Below, in pieces: positions 35,256-47,008 of a DNA stretch of 64,000 bases; the first letter of the stretch is position 1, and each line of letters begins with the position of its first letter. A program made the translations under genes and the position numbers. Source of the stretch: Fragum whitleyi (lineage: Eukaryota > Mollusca > Bivalvia > Cardiida > Cardiidae); assembly GCA_948146395.1 (NCBI GenBank), contig OX411543.1, positions 29,279,558-29,343,557 of the forward strand, given 5' to 3'. The notes below the pieces were generated by a model, which had not been told where the DNA came from, searched no databases, and saw only the letters and a list, made by a program, of their open reading frames with translations.

Positions 35256-36044
35256 ATGTAATATTAATTTATGATTCTTTTTTGTTGTTGTTTTTTGTTT
35301 GTTTTGCATTGTAACAAAGAAAAATAATTGATAGAGTATCATTACACACCATTTTAAATCTAATGTTATGTATCTACTTAATTCTATGTCATAGAAAGTT
35401 TCAGTTTAGTAATCAAAACAGTTTTATAAGCTTGAACCTAGATTATTGTTTCTGATATCATACGAAATGCTTACGGTTTTTTTTAACTTTCAGCTTTAGA
35501 AGCTTACAGTTAGAAGAAATCTTATCGAAATAAATTATTTAATACTCAATAGTTCTGATACACATAAGAAAATAGTTTTATTTCTTTTAGTTATCTCTTT
35601 CAGACAAATATCTTCTAATTTCCTTCCACAACATTTTTTAATTAAAAAGAAATTTTAAATGTTTAGAGAAAATTCATGGAAGCATATAGTTGCCAAGCTG
35701 CGTGTCTTTCCGTCCTTCCAATCTTCCAAAGTTATTTGGACAATTGATTTATCACACTCATAGGGGAGACTAGTATTTCGTCAAATTGTTGTGCATCGGC
35801 TTTTTTGTTTTTCGAATTGAATTAATACAGTTAAAAACGCAACCATTTCTTTCATAAAGTTCGAAAGCACAATTAACAATGATCGATTTCACATGCCTTA
35901 CCCGCGCTATTGACTGTCACGTGACATCGTTAAAAGCACCCCCGTAGAAGCAAAAGATAGCTCATAAATTCGCCCCTAAGAATATGAAATTACAAAACAA
36001 GCAACTTACACCCTAACCAGTGAGCCAAAGAAAATTTTATATAG
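35256..36044. other. spacer between inverted arms; no gene
   Basis: AT-rich sequence of ~790 bp with no ORF, repeat or splice-like exon that I could support. Confidence 0.5.
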
Positions 36045-36885
36045 ATCGAGAAGAATGTCTGAAATACTGATAAGTTTTATGCCTTTGTGAAGCGCTTTAA
36101 TCTTAACGATGTGTACAGGGTCTTACAAAATTATTGAGGAAGAACAGGAGAATTAAATAGAAACATTAGATTAGATTTAAAACTGTGTTTAATTACTCTT
36201 TCGACGGGTTTCTTCATTTTCAGGCAAAACAAAATAAAATAAGAAAAAGAACATATTCGTCTTTCTGCAGTATTAACTAAGATTAAATAGTATCAAAGTC
36301 ACCTTTCACCTTTTCGTGCTATTTCATCCGTTGAAAGATTTTCACATGATGATTTATATAAACCGCTGCGTACAGATTTTCATTCGAAATTTAAACCGGT
36401 GAGTACAAATATATCCATATACCGCACTGTACAGCGATTTAGTTTCGGTTTTAACTGTAGCGTACACCATCGGAATTTTCAAGTGTCTATATTTCCGAGA
36501 CAAGGGGCTAGATCCAATACATTTTGGGTCATATTTAGGGAGATATCTTGTCCCCATCCACCGCCACATTTGATTTTGCTGGTGCGGTCATTTTAGGGAA
36601 AATATGGCCATTTCTACTTTCGTTTGGCGCTTCAATTTTAAATGTCATCAAAACACAATGTTTGAAGCTGTATTACACACAGACGGTGCTATAGGACGTT
36701 TAATCATTAGGTACGATGGATGATGTATTCAAAACTGATTACGTATATGTTGTCGTTATGCTATTGGATGACAGATTATAGTAATATCGAACAAAAATAA
36801 AGAACACTTACTTTTTCACGAACGCCTATCCGCCATTTTGAATATACCGTTGCAAACTACCGTACAGTGTTTCCATACAGTGATC
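36045..36885 (-). repeat. right arm of ~840-bp inverted duplication
   Basis: Mirror of 34420-35255, starting at ATCGAGAAGAATGTCT and ending at GTTTCCATACAGTG. It lies directly downstream of the truncated receptor exon at 37073-37807. Confidence 0.9.
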
Positions 36886-37072
36886 AACAGAAAACGGAAG
36901 TAAACAGAATTACCATTCTACAGACGCTTGGAAGTTTAGATTATTGATGAGTCATCCCAGGATGCTGGCATTTCGTTGTGTATGGTGGATTAAAAGAACT
37001 ATAAGACATCATGTTTTATAAACGTTTTATTCATCCGTTATATGCTCACATACATTTTCAGTCATTTAGCGG

Positions 37073-37807
37073 TCAACATAATCCAGTTTTATTGTAGCGG
37101 CATGCCGCATCTAGTAGTAGACTACGGCAATTATTGGTGCGGCATGCCGCATCTACGGCAATTATTGGTGCGGCGAATGCCGCACCTGCCGCACCCGTGT
37201 CTACGCCCATGCAGTTTCTGAGAAAAGTCCCTATATCGCCTGTTATTTGTCTAGAACACCTCATCTCTATCGGCCACGGGAGCAATGAGTTGATATCCAC
37301 GCCGTTACATCTCGCACAAAATGCATTCTTATATGTAATTGTTGTGTTGGCAGAGTACAGAGGTTTCAATTCTGTACCTTTACCTTCACATAATTGTTTA
37401 CTTGTAGTGTCCACAGTTCTCGAACATGACGTTTTAATGAGATAATCTTGTCCAAATGTGCCATTATCAATACTCCATATTGTGACATCTAAACAATCGT
37501 GTTTCTCATATGCAAATTCGGCATCAGGACAACACGTCTTAGTTTCAATACAACTTTTCGCACATGAGCATTTCACACAGTTGTGTAAGTTTTCAAGATT
37601 GTTCTCTTCGGTGATATCAAACCCCACCATTTGCCTTGTGCTTTTCAAACAGAATGGTGTTAAAGGACAGATCAATGAATACTGCTGAACTAGCTTCGTC
37701 AAGTTAATACGCTCCATGTTCTCATTAAACAGCTGAAGAATGTCGTAATTGTGAACGTTTGAAATCAAATGCACTAAAAGAAGGATCGATGGTTTTAAAA
37801 TTGGTGC
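37073..37807 (-). pseudogene. truncated paralogous receptor ectodomain exon
   Basis: The acceptor TCTTTCTTTTGTAG gives an exon start at 37807. The first residues (PILKPSILLLVHLISNV) look like the hydrophobic core of a signal peptide, so the start codon should lie in an upstream exon. A cysteine pattern like that of 32987-34273 follows: QQYSLICPLTPFC, CVKCSCAKSC, CCPD, KNAFCARCNG. After about residue 190 the frame runs into a GC-rich tandem repeat and stops at 37073, with no second CAxCN block or membrane segment. It is a partial duplicate or a gene broken by repeat expansion. Confidence 0.7.
37086..37195. repeat. GC-rich tandem repeat (GCGGCATGCCGCATCTA…)
   Basis: About 2.5 units of 31-42 bp with GCGGCATGCCGC palindromes and ACGGCAATTATTGGT. 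In the minus-strand frame they encode the alanine-rich/duplicated tail of the truncated receptor exon. Confidence 0.85.
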
Positions 37808-38481
37808 CTACAAAAGAAAGATAGATACATTGTACTAAAGCTGCTCAGAGATTTTTTTCTTTTAGTAAATAAAAGAAGAGATGCATTTAAGTTTATATGT
37901 GCGTCAGACATGTAAGAACCGCATTGTGAATAAACTATCAAGTTTTCGCCAAACAGCGTAATGACAATTAGGAATATTTCACGACGCTTAAAGGAGGCTA
38001 TATAAGCAGATATTTTGCTCTCCTTTCGGAAGGTTATTTTTTATCTCTTGGCACTAGATCTATTCAATCGGACAAGTTTCGTGGATGTAAACAGGTTTTA
38101 TTTGTATCTCAACAAACGACATAGCACCGTGAAGCGTATAACTGATAGCATTTTCATGTTACAGAAAGATTACAGAATTGCACCGAATCAAATATAATAT
38201 TTTTTCATCAACTTCACGGTAGCGAAACATGCAAAACGTAAAAAATAGAAGTTGCCTTTTTTCCTCAAAGTGCGCCTATCGGAATTGAATGGTTGGAACA
38301 AGATTCAGATTTTGATCTTTTAAACTTCACACTTTCTTTTAGAACTGAGTAGCTTAGGCCTAACCAGGATTATTATTAATGAAAAACCATAAAACCCATT
38401 TTCCTTGTTTTTTACCAGATCCACCCGAGTTTGCTTAAAAAGCTTCCTTATGACCGAACAACCATCAAGAGAATGTTTTCA
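37808..38481. other. no further exon recognised
   Basis: Upstream of the truncated receptor exon. No signal-peptide exon with a start codon could be assigned. Confidence 0.4.
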
Positions 38482-38540
<59 letters not shown>

Positions 38541-38842
38541 TCTATAATAATATTTAAAGTTATGCGCGGCATAAATCAGATCTTGTCGAGCGAGGATCAA
38601 TAACACCCCCTTAAAAAAAGGCTTACTTACGATCCTATAATCATCTTGTGGAGGTTTCGAGGAATACAAATGGAATTTGCTGACTTTATCGCGTTAATGT
38701 AAAGATAAGGTAAAAATGAAAAAAAAACTCTTCCAATATTCGAACGGAAATCCCTATTTTCAAAAAAAAAAAAAAGAAAAAACAAAGAAAGAAAAAAAAA
38801 ACCCCCAAAACAACAACAACAACAACAACAACAAGTCTTATT
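38482..38842. repeat. (AAT)n microsatellite, A-run and (CAA)n
   Basis: About 19 AAT units at 38483-38540, a poly-A rich tract at 38760-38800 and (CAA)n at 38811-38833. Minus-strand open frames here (YYYY, CCCC) are repeat artefacts. Confidence 0.95.
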
Positions 38843-39245
38843 ACCCCACCACCATCCTGTGGAAAATTTAAGAGAATCCGTCTCTATTTTAAGACTTTGT
38901 CGCGTAAACAAGAATGCGCTAAGACAAAATCCCGAAGACTCCTCTTATATATGGGATAAATCGCATTTTCAAAAGTGTCAATCCTTATGACACTAAAACC
39001 ATCCTTGGCCATTTTCAGGAGGATCAAAAGTTTTGGGAACTATATCATGTGACCCAAATTGCACTGTGTGAAATTTCAAAAGGTCCCCTTTCCCGTGGTT
39101 TTTAATGGATCGCCCTTCTTTTCGTAAGCGACAATCCTTACAACCTAAAAAAGTCCAGTTAATATTTTTAGACCTTATCGCGTCAACAAGAAAAAAAATA
39201 ATAAATAACGTACGGAAGATCTGAAAATACGCCCTTGCTACATGT
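38843..39245. other. no recognisable gene
   Basis: Flank of the MITE. No coding or repeat signal identified. Confidence 0.4.
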
Positions 39246-39694
39246 TCATTCGGAACACCACTCGGCCAATCTCGGAACACCACTCGGCCAATCTCACGAT
39301 CAACCTCGGATGTACATAGGCGGACTATTTTCAAAAATTACGGGAAACCCTTGGAAAAACTCGATGACGTCAGTTAAAATCGCGCTAGCCCTCATAACTG
39401 TGAGTGAAAACATTCGCCGTCGCCCAACGCATTCGTTTAAATCCTAATATAAATATCTTTAGATTCTTAAATAACGGCTGAAAAAAATATTAAGTTTTGA
39501 GAATTATTCGTCATTCTCAAAAATTACGATTTTTCAGCCGTTATTTACTGTAATAGATATAAATCTACAGTGCTATTTTTTCTTACACTGTTTCCGCCTA
39601 ACAAAATGCACGATTTAGTTACATACCCATCCGCCTTACATACATTCGAGGTCTGTTGCACTTTACGGAAATGGCCGAGTGATGTTCCGAATGG
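39246..39694. mobile_element. MITE with CATTCGGAACACCACTCGG ends, 449 bp
   Basis: Left CATTCGGAACACCACTCGGC and complemented right CATTCGGAACATCACTCGGC form imperfect TIRs of ~60 bp. A ~22-bp unit near the left end is tandemly duplicated. A central hairpin (AACGGCTGAAAAA / TTTTTCAGCCGTT) is present. Other copies: 45263-45336 (end fragment) and 48515-51270 (split by insertion). Confidence 0.85.
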
Positions 39695-39870
39695 CTACAG
39701 CTTCTGACCTTTTGGTCAGTAGAGCCCCCAAAAAGTACAAACTTTGACTGTTTCTTCCACATTGAACAAATAAATCTACCAACTACCTGAAATATCAAAG
39801 AAATGTAAAGAGTTGGCTAAAAAAGAAATAAATATGGTTCCTTCCGTCGACACGAATTTTCTCGAAAATG

Positions 39871-39999
39871 CCCTGCGTTCTGGACTACAAAACGGCGCAA
39901 ACTGTTTGCGAATTATAGCCCGCTGTGCACGTGCACCAACGCACATGCAGGATATAATTGGCAAACAATTTGCACCTTTTTGTTATCCTGAACACAGGG
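39871..39999. mobile_element. foldback MITE (GCACGTGC centre), copy 2
   Basis: CCCTGCGTTCTGG…CTGAACACAGGG arms around TGTGCACGTGCACC; diverged from copy 1. Confidence 0.75.
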
Positions 40000-40683
40000 T
40001 GCTATACGGTGAATTTGCGAAATAAAAGCAGAAACATTACCATGACTAATATATCTCTCCCGCATCCTCTAAAAACGCTCGCTCCTTTGCACAAGACCAT
40101 GAACTTTTATATCAACATAATTAGACGCAAAACGAAATTCAAAAATAAAAATTCTTTAAAAGGAAGACAAATTGGACATAGATCAATTATAAATGAATTA
40201 TTGAGAACAATAAGCTTATTTAAATAGCCAATTATTTCTTTTTCTCTTTTTTTTTTCATTTTATAAGTTAAGTTTATAGGCTAATTAAGTAAGCAAAGGA
40301 AAATCGGTTAGCCTCGTATATCAATGAAATGAGAGCTTACAGAGCTTGGTTGATTTAAGTCGTCTAAATCATCAGTGATGGATCACTGGTCGGAACTCTT
40401 GATCAAGGCATAACTCCCATTACGCAATATACGCAAGTGCGAAAAAGAAATGATCCTCTGTTGAAAAATATCGTTGCTGATTGATCATAACATCGGAACT
40501 ACAACTTATTTGTAGTTACAATGTTTTGGATATTCACCAACGCTCAAATCGTAAAAAGGAAGCGAACGGAGGGCTTTCATCTTGTGTCACATATCGCCTT
40601 TATCCTATATATTCTTGGTTGTCGCCTTCTGTTTGCGTAAAAATTTCAAAGTCCTAGATACGCCTATATTGACCTTCGTCCGA
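40000..40683. other. no recognisable gene
   Basis: An 89-codon frame (39958-40227) starts in the MITE and shows no conserved motif. Confidence 0.4.
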
Positions 40684-40796
40684 ACCAAACTGTTTTCCAT
40701 TTGTACCAGGCTTTGCACGCAAGTGCACGTGCAAAGCGCGGTACAATTGAAAACTGTTTGCACCGTTAGGTTATCCTAAATGCAGAGCTGACAACC
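40684..40796. mobile_element. foldback MITE (GCACGTGC centre), copy 3
   Basis: AAACTGTTTTCCATTTGTAC is mirrored by GTACAATTGAAAACTGTTTG around GCAAGTGCACGTGCAAAG. The outer left end is truncated. Confidence 0.75.
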
Positions 40797-40837
40797 TACA
40801 ACTGGTAATTACAATAGCTTACTTGTACTCGTTGAGG

Positions 40838-41204
40838 TAAAAATATCCTGCCATGCCCATATTTGGGGATCAATCCAAATTTCTTGAACAACTGTAGAAG
40901 AGGGTCACCCAAGGAATATCCTGGTAAAGTTTCATTGAAATCGGTACAATCGTTCAGGAGGAGATGTCGTTCAAAGATTTCGGGCTGAGAATAAGCCCCG
41001 CCCTGCCACGCCCATATTTGGGGGCAAGCCAAATTTATTGAACAAATTAAGAAGAGGGTCACCCAAGGAACGTTCTGGCAAAGTTTCGTCAAAAGTTACC
41101 CTTGGTTTAGGAGGAGAAGATGTTTAAAAAAAGTTTACGCACAGATGCACGGCGGACACTCCGCCATGACAAAAGCTCGCTGGCATTCGGCCAGTGGAGC
41201 TAAA
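40838..41204 (-). mobile_element. family-3 dispersed element end (GGCCGAATGCCAGCGAGC)
   Basis: Two ~150-bp units (AAGAGGGTCACCCAAGGAAC…GGAGGAGATGTCGTTCAAAG) are followed by CGGACACTCCGCCATGACAA and CTCGCTGGCATTCGGCCAGT. This is the end structure of the elements at 41392 and 54713. Confidence 0.7.
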
Positions 41205-41391
41205 AAGAATATAAAAAAAATGTTGTGTTTAGCGGCCACAAAAGGCAGTTACCGGAATAATAAGACATACGGTTCAATGTATTGATAGCATTTACGGACT
41301 AACGCACACAAGTCATATCAAAAATTATGCCGTTCAAAGCCATTAGAATCGTTTCAACGAGTCCCATCAAATGGTTTTAACAACCATGATA
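41205..41391. other. no gene
   Basis: Short unassigned gap between two dispersed elements. Confidence 0.4.
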
Positions 41392-43100
41392 AACAAGAGA
41401 CCCAAGAGGGCCTGTTTCGCTTCACTGGCTTTAATAACCCCAGACATTGGCCCTGTCACGCACATATTTAGGGTCCAATAAAAAAACGCACATATTTGTG
41501 GGTCAATCAAAATTTCTTGAACAATTTAAGTAAAGGTTCACCAAAGAAACATCCATGCCAAGTTTCATTGAAAATAGCCCAATGGTTTGGGAGGAGAAGG
41601 CTTTTCTTGAAGATTTTAATGTGAAAAAATGCCCCGCGCTTCGACACCCATTTTGGGGTCAATCAAAATTTCTTGAACAATTTAAGTAAAGGGTCACCAA
41701 AGGAACATCCATGCCAAGTTTCATTGAAAATAGCCCAGTCGTTTGGGAGGAGAAGGCTTTTCTTAAAGATTTTAATGTGAAAAAAATGCTCCGCACTCCG
41801 ACACCCATTTTGGGGGTTCAGTCATTTTTTTTAACAATTCAAGTAAAGGGTCACCGAAGGAAAGTCCATGCCAAGTTTTATTACTTAAGTACATAAGAAA
41901 AGGGTAGCCCGAGTTATACTAGGTGCTTAAACTAGAAAATCATCAACAGATCTTTTTGAACCACTTAAATGGTTGATATTCGATAATAGGTGTAATAATT
42001 TGCAGTCTTCTGCTCATCACGATAATACCAACCCTTAATTTAATACATTGTACAAGAAAATGCATTTTCGTACTTCAGTATGAATGTGTGGAACGAAATT
42101 CCTATTTCTATTCGAGACGCAATTTCTTTATCTAGTTTCAAAAATCAGCTAAAACAACATTTGCTATAACGAAACGCTAAAGTCCAGTCACAAAACATAT
42201 AAGCATGTAAAAAAGAACTGTTTCTGTACGAGGATTTCCTATTCCCTAATCATTTTCCTATGATTCATCAAATTGTTATCATATTGTGTTTTGCTATTCA
42301 TAAGGTATAGAGGATTGTTTTTTGTCTTCATTATTATTTTTGAAAACGGACCAATGGTTTGGGAACAGAAGATTATAAAAGAATTTAAGTGAAATAATGC
42401 CCCGCCCTGCCATGCAAATATTTGGGTGTCATTCAAAATTTCTTAAACAATTTAAGTAAAGGGTCCCCAGGAAAAAATGCATGCCAAGTTTCATAGAAAT
42501 CTGCCCAATGGTTTTGGAGGAGAATTTTTTTTAAGATTTTAACATGCAGAAGTGCCCCGCCCTGCCACGCCCATTTCTAAGGGGCCAATCAAAGTTTTTG
42601 AAAAAATTAATCAAAGGGTCAACCAAGGAACACATATGTCTAGTTTCATTGAAATCGACCCAATGGTTTGGGAGGAGAAGATTTTTACAGATTTTAACGT
42701 GAAAATAAGATCCGCCCTGCCACTCCCATTTCTGGGATTTTTGGGTGGCAATCAAAATTTCTTTAACAATTTAAGTAAAGGGTCACCCAAGGAACACGCA
42801 TGCCATTTTTCACTGAAATAAGCCCAATGCTTTGAGAGGAGAATTTTTTTTTAAGATTTCATACTAAAAAATTCACGGTCTGCCACGCCCATATTCGGGG
42901 GTCAATTAACATTTCTTACACAATTTCAGAAGAGTGTCACCCAAGGATTATTTCTACCAAGTTTTGTTAAAATCTGCCCATTGGTTTGGGAGGAGATGTT
43001 TAAATAAAAAGTTTACGCACGGACGAACGGACGGACGGACGGACGGATGCACGACGGACACTCCGCCATAACAATAGCTCGCTGGCCAGTTGAGCCAAAA
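41392..43100 (-). mobile_element. family-3 dispersed element, split by a LINE fragment
   Basis: It begins AACAAGAGACCCAAGAGGGC with the GGCCC/GGGCC-type end hairpin. ~155-bp units repeat (TTTCTTGAACAATTTAAG at about 41513 and 41668). After the LINE fragment units resume at about 42340 and end in a (GGAC)n microsatellite (43022-43045) and ACTCCGCCATAACAATAGCT. Confidence 0.75.
41898..42169 (+). pseudogene. degraded LINE ORF2 3' fragment
   Basis: The frame beginning 41898 reads KRVARVILGA*TRKSS…LFEPLKWLIFDNRC. A second frame, ending in TAA at 42167-42169, reads VWNEIPISIRDAISLSSFK. These match the C-terminal region of CR1/L2-type reverse transcriptases, and equivalent blocks occur at the end of the LINE at 26.8-27.2 kb. 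It has at least one stop and one frameshift and sits inside the family-3 element. Confidence 0.75.
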
Positions 43101-43169
43101 ACAAGTTCTTATCATATTAGTTTTCAACAGTAACTTTGATTAAATAAAAGCTCGAGAAAAGTAAAACAA

Positions 43170-43955
43170 GAGGCCCAAAGGGGCCAGTATCGGTATGCTG
43201 GCACTAAGCTAGTATATAATCTATTTGTAAGCACTTAAATCATCAGTTTTATAAAAAAAAAGCCCCTTTTTCAACACCTCTTTGACATGATGCAGAACCA
43301 TATCACCAAAAATATAAGAAAGCTGAAAGATCACTCTTGTGAAGATCGGCTGAGCTCTGATGTTTCTTCATATGGCACCATCTTTAAGTAATGCGACGGC
43401 CCATACACCCAATCTTAACAGCCCGATCGGAATTTAATTAAGTAATCTGAAAGAGCTCTAGAAAGATTTCCTAGGAATACTCCTGTGAAGTTTTGTTGAA
43501 TTCTGAGCTGTAGATTCAAAGAAGAAGATTTTTTTTTAATATTTCATCATCTGTAATCATATTTCTGTGACGAAACAGCCCGAGGAGCCCACGTTATCAA
43601 CCCATCTGAATATAAAAATCTGAAAGAAAATGTCCTGAGCATCATTCTTGTGAAGTTTTATTGATTTCTGATCAGTAGATTCAGGGAAGAAGATTTTTAT
43701 TACGTATTTCATCATATGGTACCATTTTTTGGTAGACGATACAGCCCGGAGTAGTATGTTATCAGCCCGATCAGAATTTAATGAAGAAATATAAAAGAGC
43801 ATGACCCAAGGATCATTCCTTTGAATTGGTTGAAATCTGACCAGTAGTTTCAGAGAGGAAAATTTTTCAAGGAATAGTTTTAAGACGAACGCACAGATTC
43901 ACGACGGACACCAGGCCATGACAATAGCTCCCCAGGATTTATTCTAGTGGAGCTA
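43170..43955 (-). mobile_element. dispersed element with ~120-165-bp units (family-3 relative)
   Basis: It starts AACAAGAGGCCCAAAGGGGC. Units share AAGATCGGCTGAGCTCTGAT/TTTTGTTGAATTCTGAGCTG-type sequence with CAGCCCGA blocks. It ends CACGACGGACACCAGGCCAT, GACAATAGCTCC. Confidence 0.65.
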
Positions 43956-44289
43956 TTAACTCGAAACTCAAAATAATAAATAATAGTGTAACAAGCTTGT
44001 AAAATACAAACAGGATTTATAGCATCAATTAAGTAAAAATATTGTTTTTAAGTCCAAAAAGAGGAACATAATTCAACATTAATCTCGAAATAATTGGAAA
44101 CGTAATTTCACGAGATCCATATTTTTATGCACGATACTTATTAAGATTATTAACTACAGACAGCGGTCATAACTTTTTTGCTACTTTTAACCATATTCAG
44201 ATGATTATTCAGGACATAGTAAGAAAGTATTTATAGACCCAATGGTGATTGTATATTAGTATCATCTTCTTCGTCTGTCGGTACGTTCC
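43956..44289. other. no recognisable gene
   Basis: AT-rich. Nothing identified. Confidence 0.4.
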
Positions 44290-45190
44290 ACCTGACGTCC
44301 TAATCTTGTAAACGCACCTCCTCCTTCATTTATGCGTCGGTTTGAATGAAACGTTCACAATATGTTCCCAGTCACCTTTCCTTGCACATATTATCACGGA
44401 TTGGCGAAATTCAGTCGCGAAATTGAAAAAAAGGGGCATTCAAGTCAAATTTCTTGTGAACGCATATCTTCATTCATTTAATAACCGATTTGGATGCAAC
44501 TTTCATAAAAAATTTCAATGTCATCTGACCTTGCATACATTATCTCGGTTTGGTGAGATTCAGCCACGTCATGTAAAAGGCGCTTTTATTTCATTTCATG
44601 TGAACGCAACTCCATCATTATAGACCGATTCAGATGAAATTTTCGCAAAATGTTCCTAGTCACCTGACCTTATGCATATTGTCATGGTTTGTTGAAATTC
44701 AGCCGCGTAATGGTAAAAGGGGCCTTAATGTAAAATTTATTGTGGACGTAGCTCCTTCATTTATGGACCGTTTGGATGAAACTTTCACAAAATGTTCCTA
44801 GTCACCTGAACTTGCATTATCGCTGTTTGGTGAAATAAAGTTAAGTCATAGAAAAAAGGCCATACATGTCAAATTTCTTGTGAACGCAACTCCTCCCTCA
44901 TTTATGGACCAATTTGGATGAGACTTTCACAAATTATACCTTGTTGTCTGACCTTGGGCATGTTATCAGGCTTTTGAGAAACTCTGTCGTGTCGGGAAAA
45001 AGGGGCCTTCATGTAAAACTTTTATGAATTCTATACGTCCTTCATATCTTCAGAATCTTCCAGGTCACCTGTCGTTGCACATGAATTACAATTGCGATCT
45101 GCCGTGTCACGGAAAATAAAATAAAATATTAAAATTTCTTTTTAAAGTAATTCCTCCTTTAACTGTGTATGGATTTCTATGAAACTCTCA
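44290..45190. repeat. tandem array, ~141-bp units
   Basis: About six diverged units with TTTCTTGTGAACGCAACTCC (about 44449, 44594, 44736 and 44873) and ATGAAACTTTCACAAAATGT / GTCACCTGACCTTGCA. Period ~141-145 bp. The sequence differs from the 156-bp family. Confidence 0.75.
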
Positions 45191-45262
45191 CAAATTGTCC
45201 GTTATCATTTGGTCATGTGCATTTTGTCATCATATGGCCACACGTGAATATTGTCATCATAT

Positions 45263-45336
45263 GGCAACATCATTCGGAACGCCACTCGGCCAATCTCACG
45301 ATCAACATCGGATGTGCATAGACGGACTATTTTTAA
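45263..45336 (+). repeat. end fragment of the CATTCGGAAC MITE
   Basis: CATTCGGAACGCCACTCGGC to GACGGACTATTTTT matches the left ~70 bp of 39246-39694. It is followed at once by a short palindrome (GTTGGAAT … ATTCCAAC, 45337-45360). Confidence 0.75.
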
Positions 45337-45360
45337 GTTGGAATGCGGAGCAATTCCAAC

Positions 45361-46465
45361 TTAGATTTAACAAAACCGCAAAATGAACACAAGATAATTT
45401 CATTTCGGGTTATTTAAGAACACATATCACGTGAACAGGATGTGAATACACTTCGACCTATTTCGTATATCTCAACTTGACATATACATACAGTTTATAT
45501 CATCAAAAAAGTAATAATGCTGTACAATTACACAACTATCACTTCATGTATATTATTAACACGCTTATTTATTTTTTAAACGATATTTATTGAAAGTTGC
45601 GTAAGAATTTACTAGTAGCACATGTTTGCATTACTATATTTGGAAATCATGTGATAAGTCCAATAAGGTCAGCTATATACAATAGCACCAGCCAATCACG
45701 TGATCTGCTTATTTGGTAATGTCGTGATGTCTTTTCTCAGTATTGTGGCAATAGCACAGGCCAAACACGTGATCTGCTTATTTGGTAAGGTCGCTCCCTG
45801 CTTTTCGTAGAATTATGTTATAGCTTATTTGAGAGGTATAGTTTCTCTTTCTGAACGAATTTATTACACATTTAGCTTTTGACAAATTGTTAAATTGTAC
45901 ATTTCTGTCTACAGTTACGAAATAAAAATCCTCAGCTTTTGTTGAAGGGGTGATACACATTTAAAGTTAATAAATATTTTTGCAACAAATTGTCGTTTGT
46001 TTTCCGTCATATTGCAGTTATATACATGAATATTTATTAAGAGCAACACCTTACAGTTAGTTACATCTCAATCAAAAACATACTTAATCGCTCACTCAGC
46101 GCTCCATTCATTCATTCCAAACACTCACCGAAACCATTCAAAAACGCTCAAAATTACTATGAAAAAATAAGATCAACATGTACATTCAAAATGAATAAAG
46201 TAAGAACCAAATCGCGATTTCACTGACATTAATGTAATTTAAAGCGTCTGATTGGTTCTTAACGCAATAGACAGCTATTGATGGAACTTTTATGCATGGT
46301 TTATTAAAGGGAGGTTTTACATATCGCTAATTTTGTTCAGGATGAACAAAATAAGCGACATTGGATTCCCTTCTTTAAATTTCACTCAAAACTCGCTCCG
46401 CTCACGCATTTAACATCATTCCTATAACAAATCCAAAATCCAACTTGTCAGTGTCACGATGTTAT
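45361..46465. other. no gene; local direct duplication
   Basis: GCCAATCACGTGATCTGCTTATTTGGTAA-like sequence at about 45691 recurs at about 45761 (GCCAAACACGTGATCTGC), a ~70-bp tandem duplication. No coding signal. Confidence 0.45.
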
Positions 46466-46469
46466 TAAC

Positions 46470-46995
46470 TGTTCCCTCTACTCAGAAGTAGAGGAGCATA
46501 TATTGATTTCACCATGTCTGTCTGTCAGTCCATTGACCGTTTGTTTTCCGCAAATGACCTGCAATAACGGAACTTCACACAAATATTGCCCATAACCCAA
46601 AGAAATGCCCTATTGTTTCGGGATCATGAGTAGACTTTAACTGCTAATAGTTTCCACTCTAGCTGAACAACCAATTGACTCAAATCATAAAACTCGACAC
46701 AAATGTTGTCAATAACCAAAGAGTGTGCCCAATTTTTGAGTCGTGAAGGTCGAAGTCACAATTGAACTTCGTCCAAAAATTGTCTTGTTATTTCAACTCG
46801 TGAAGCTAAAGACTTCACTGCGAAAATAGCTTTTCATCAAGGACAAGGCGCTTGTGGTCACTTTGCGACAATTCTAAGTGAAAATGAAATTGATAACTCA
46901 AATGGAGCAGAAGTCATTTGAAAAATAACATAGAAACTGTTTTGAGTGTATAAGTGTCCGCCTATGCGTCCATTAGTCGCATGTATGGTCCGTAT
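46470..46995 (+). repeat. dispersed element with CCTCTACT hairpin head
   Basis: CCTCTACTCAGAAGTAGAGG is a perfect 8-bp stem with a 4-nt loop, followed by a CTGTCTGTCAGTCC microsatellite-like stretch. This head layout resembles the other tandem-repeat elements. The right limit is uncertain. Confidence 0.5.
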
Positions 46996-47008
46996 CATTT
47001 TCTTCCTT

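Noticed and set aside
38484..38669. Poly-Tyr and poly-Cys open frames near 38.5-38.9 kb
   Set aside because: Translations of (AAT)n and (CAA)n microsatellites.
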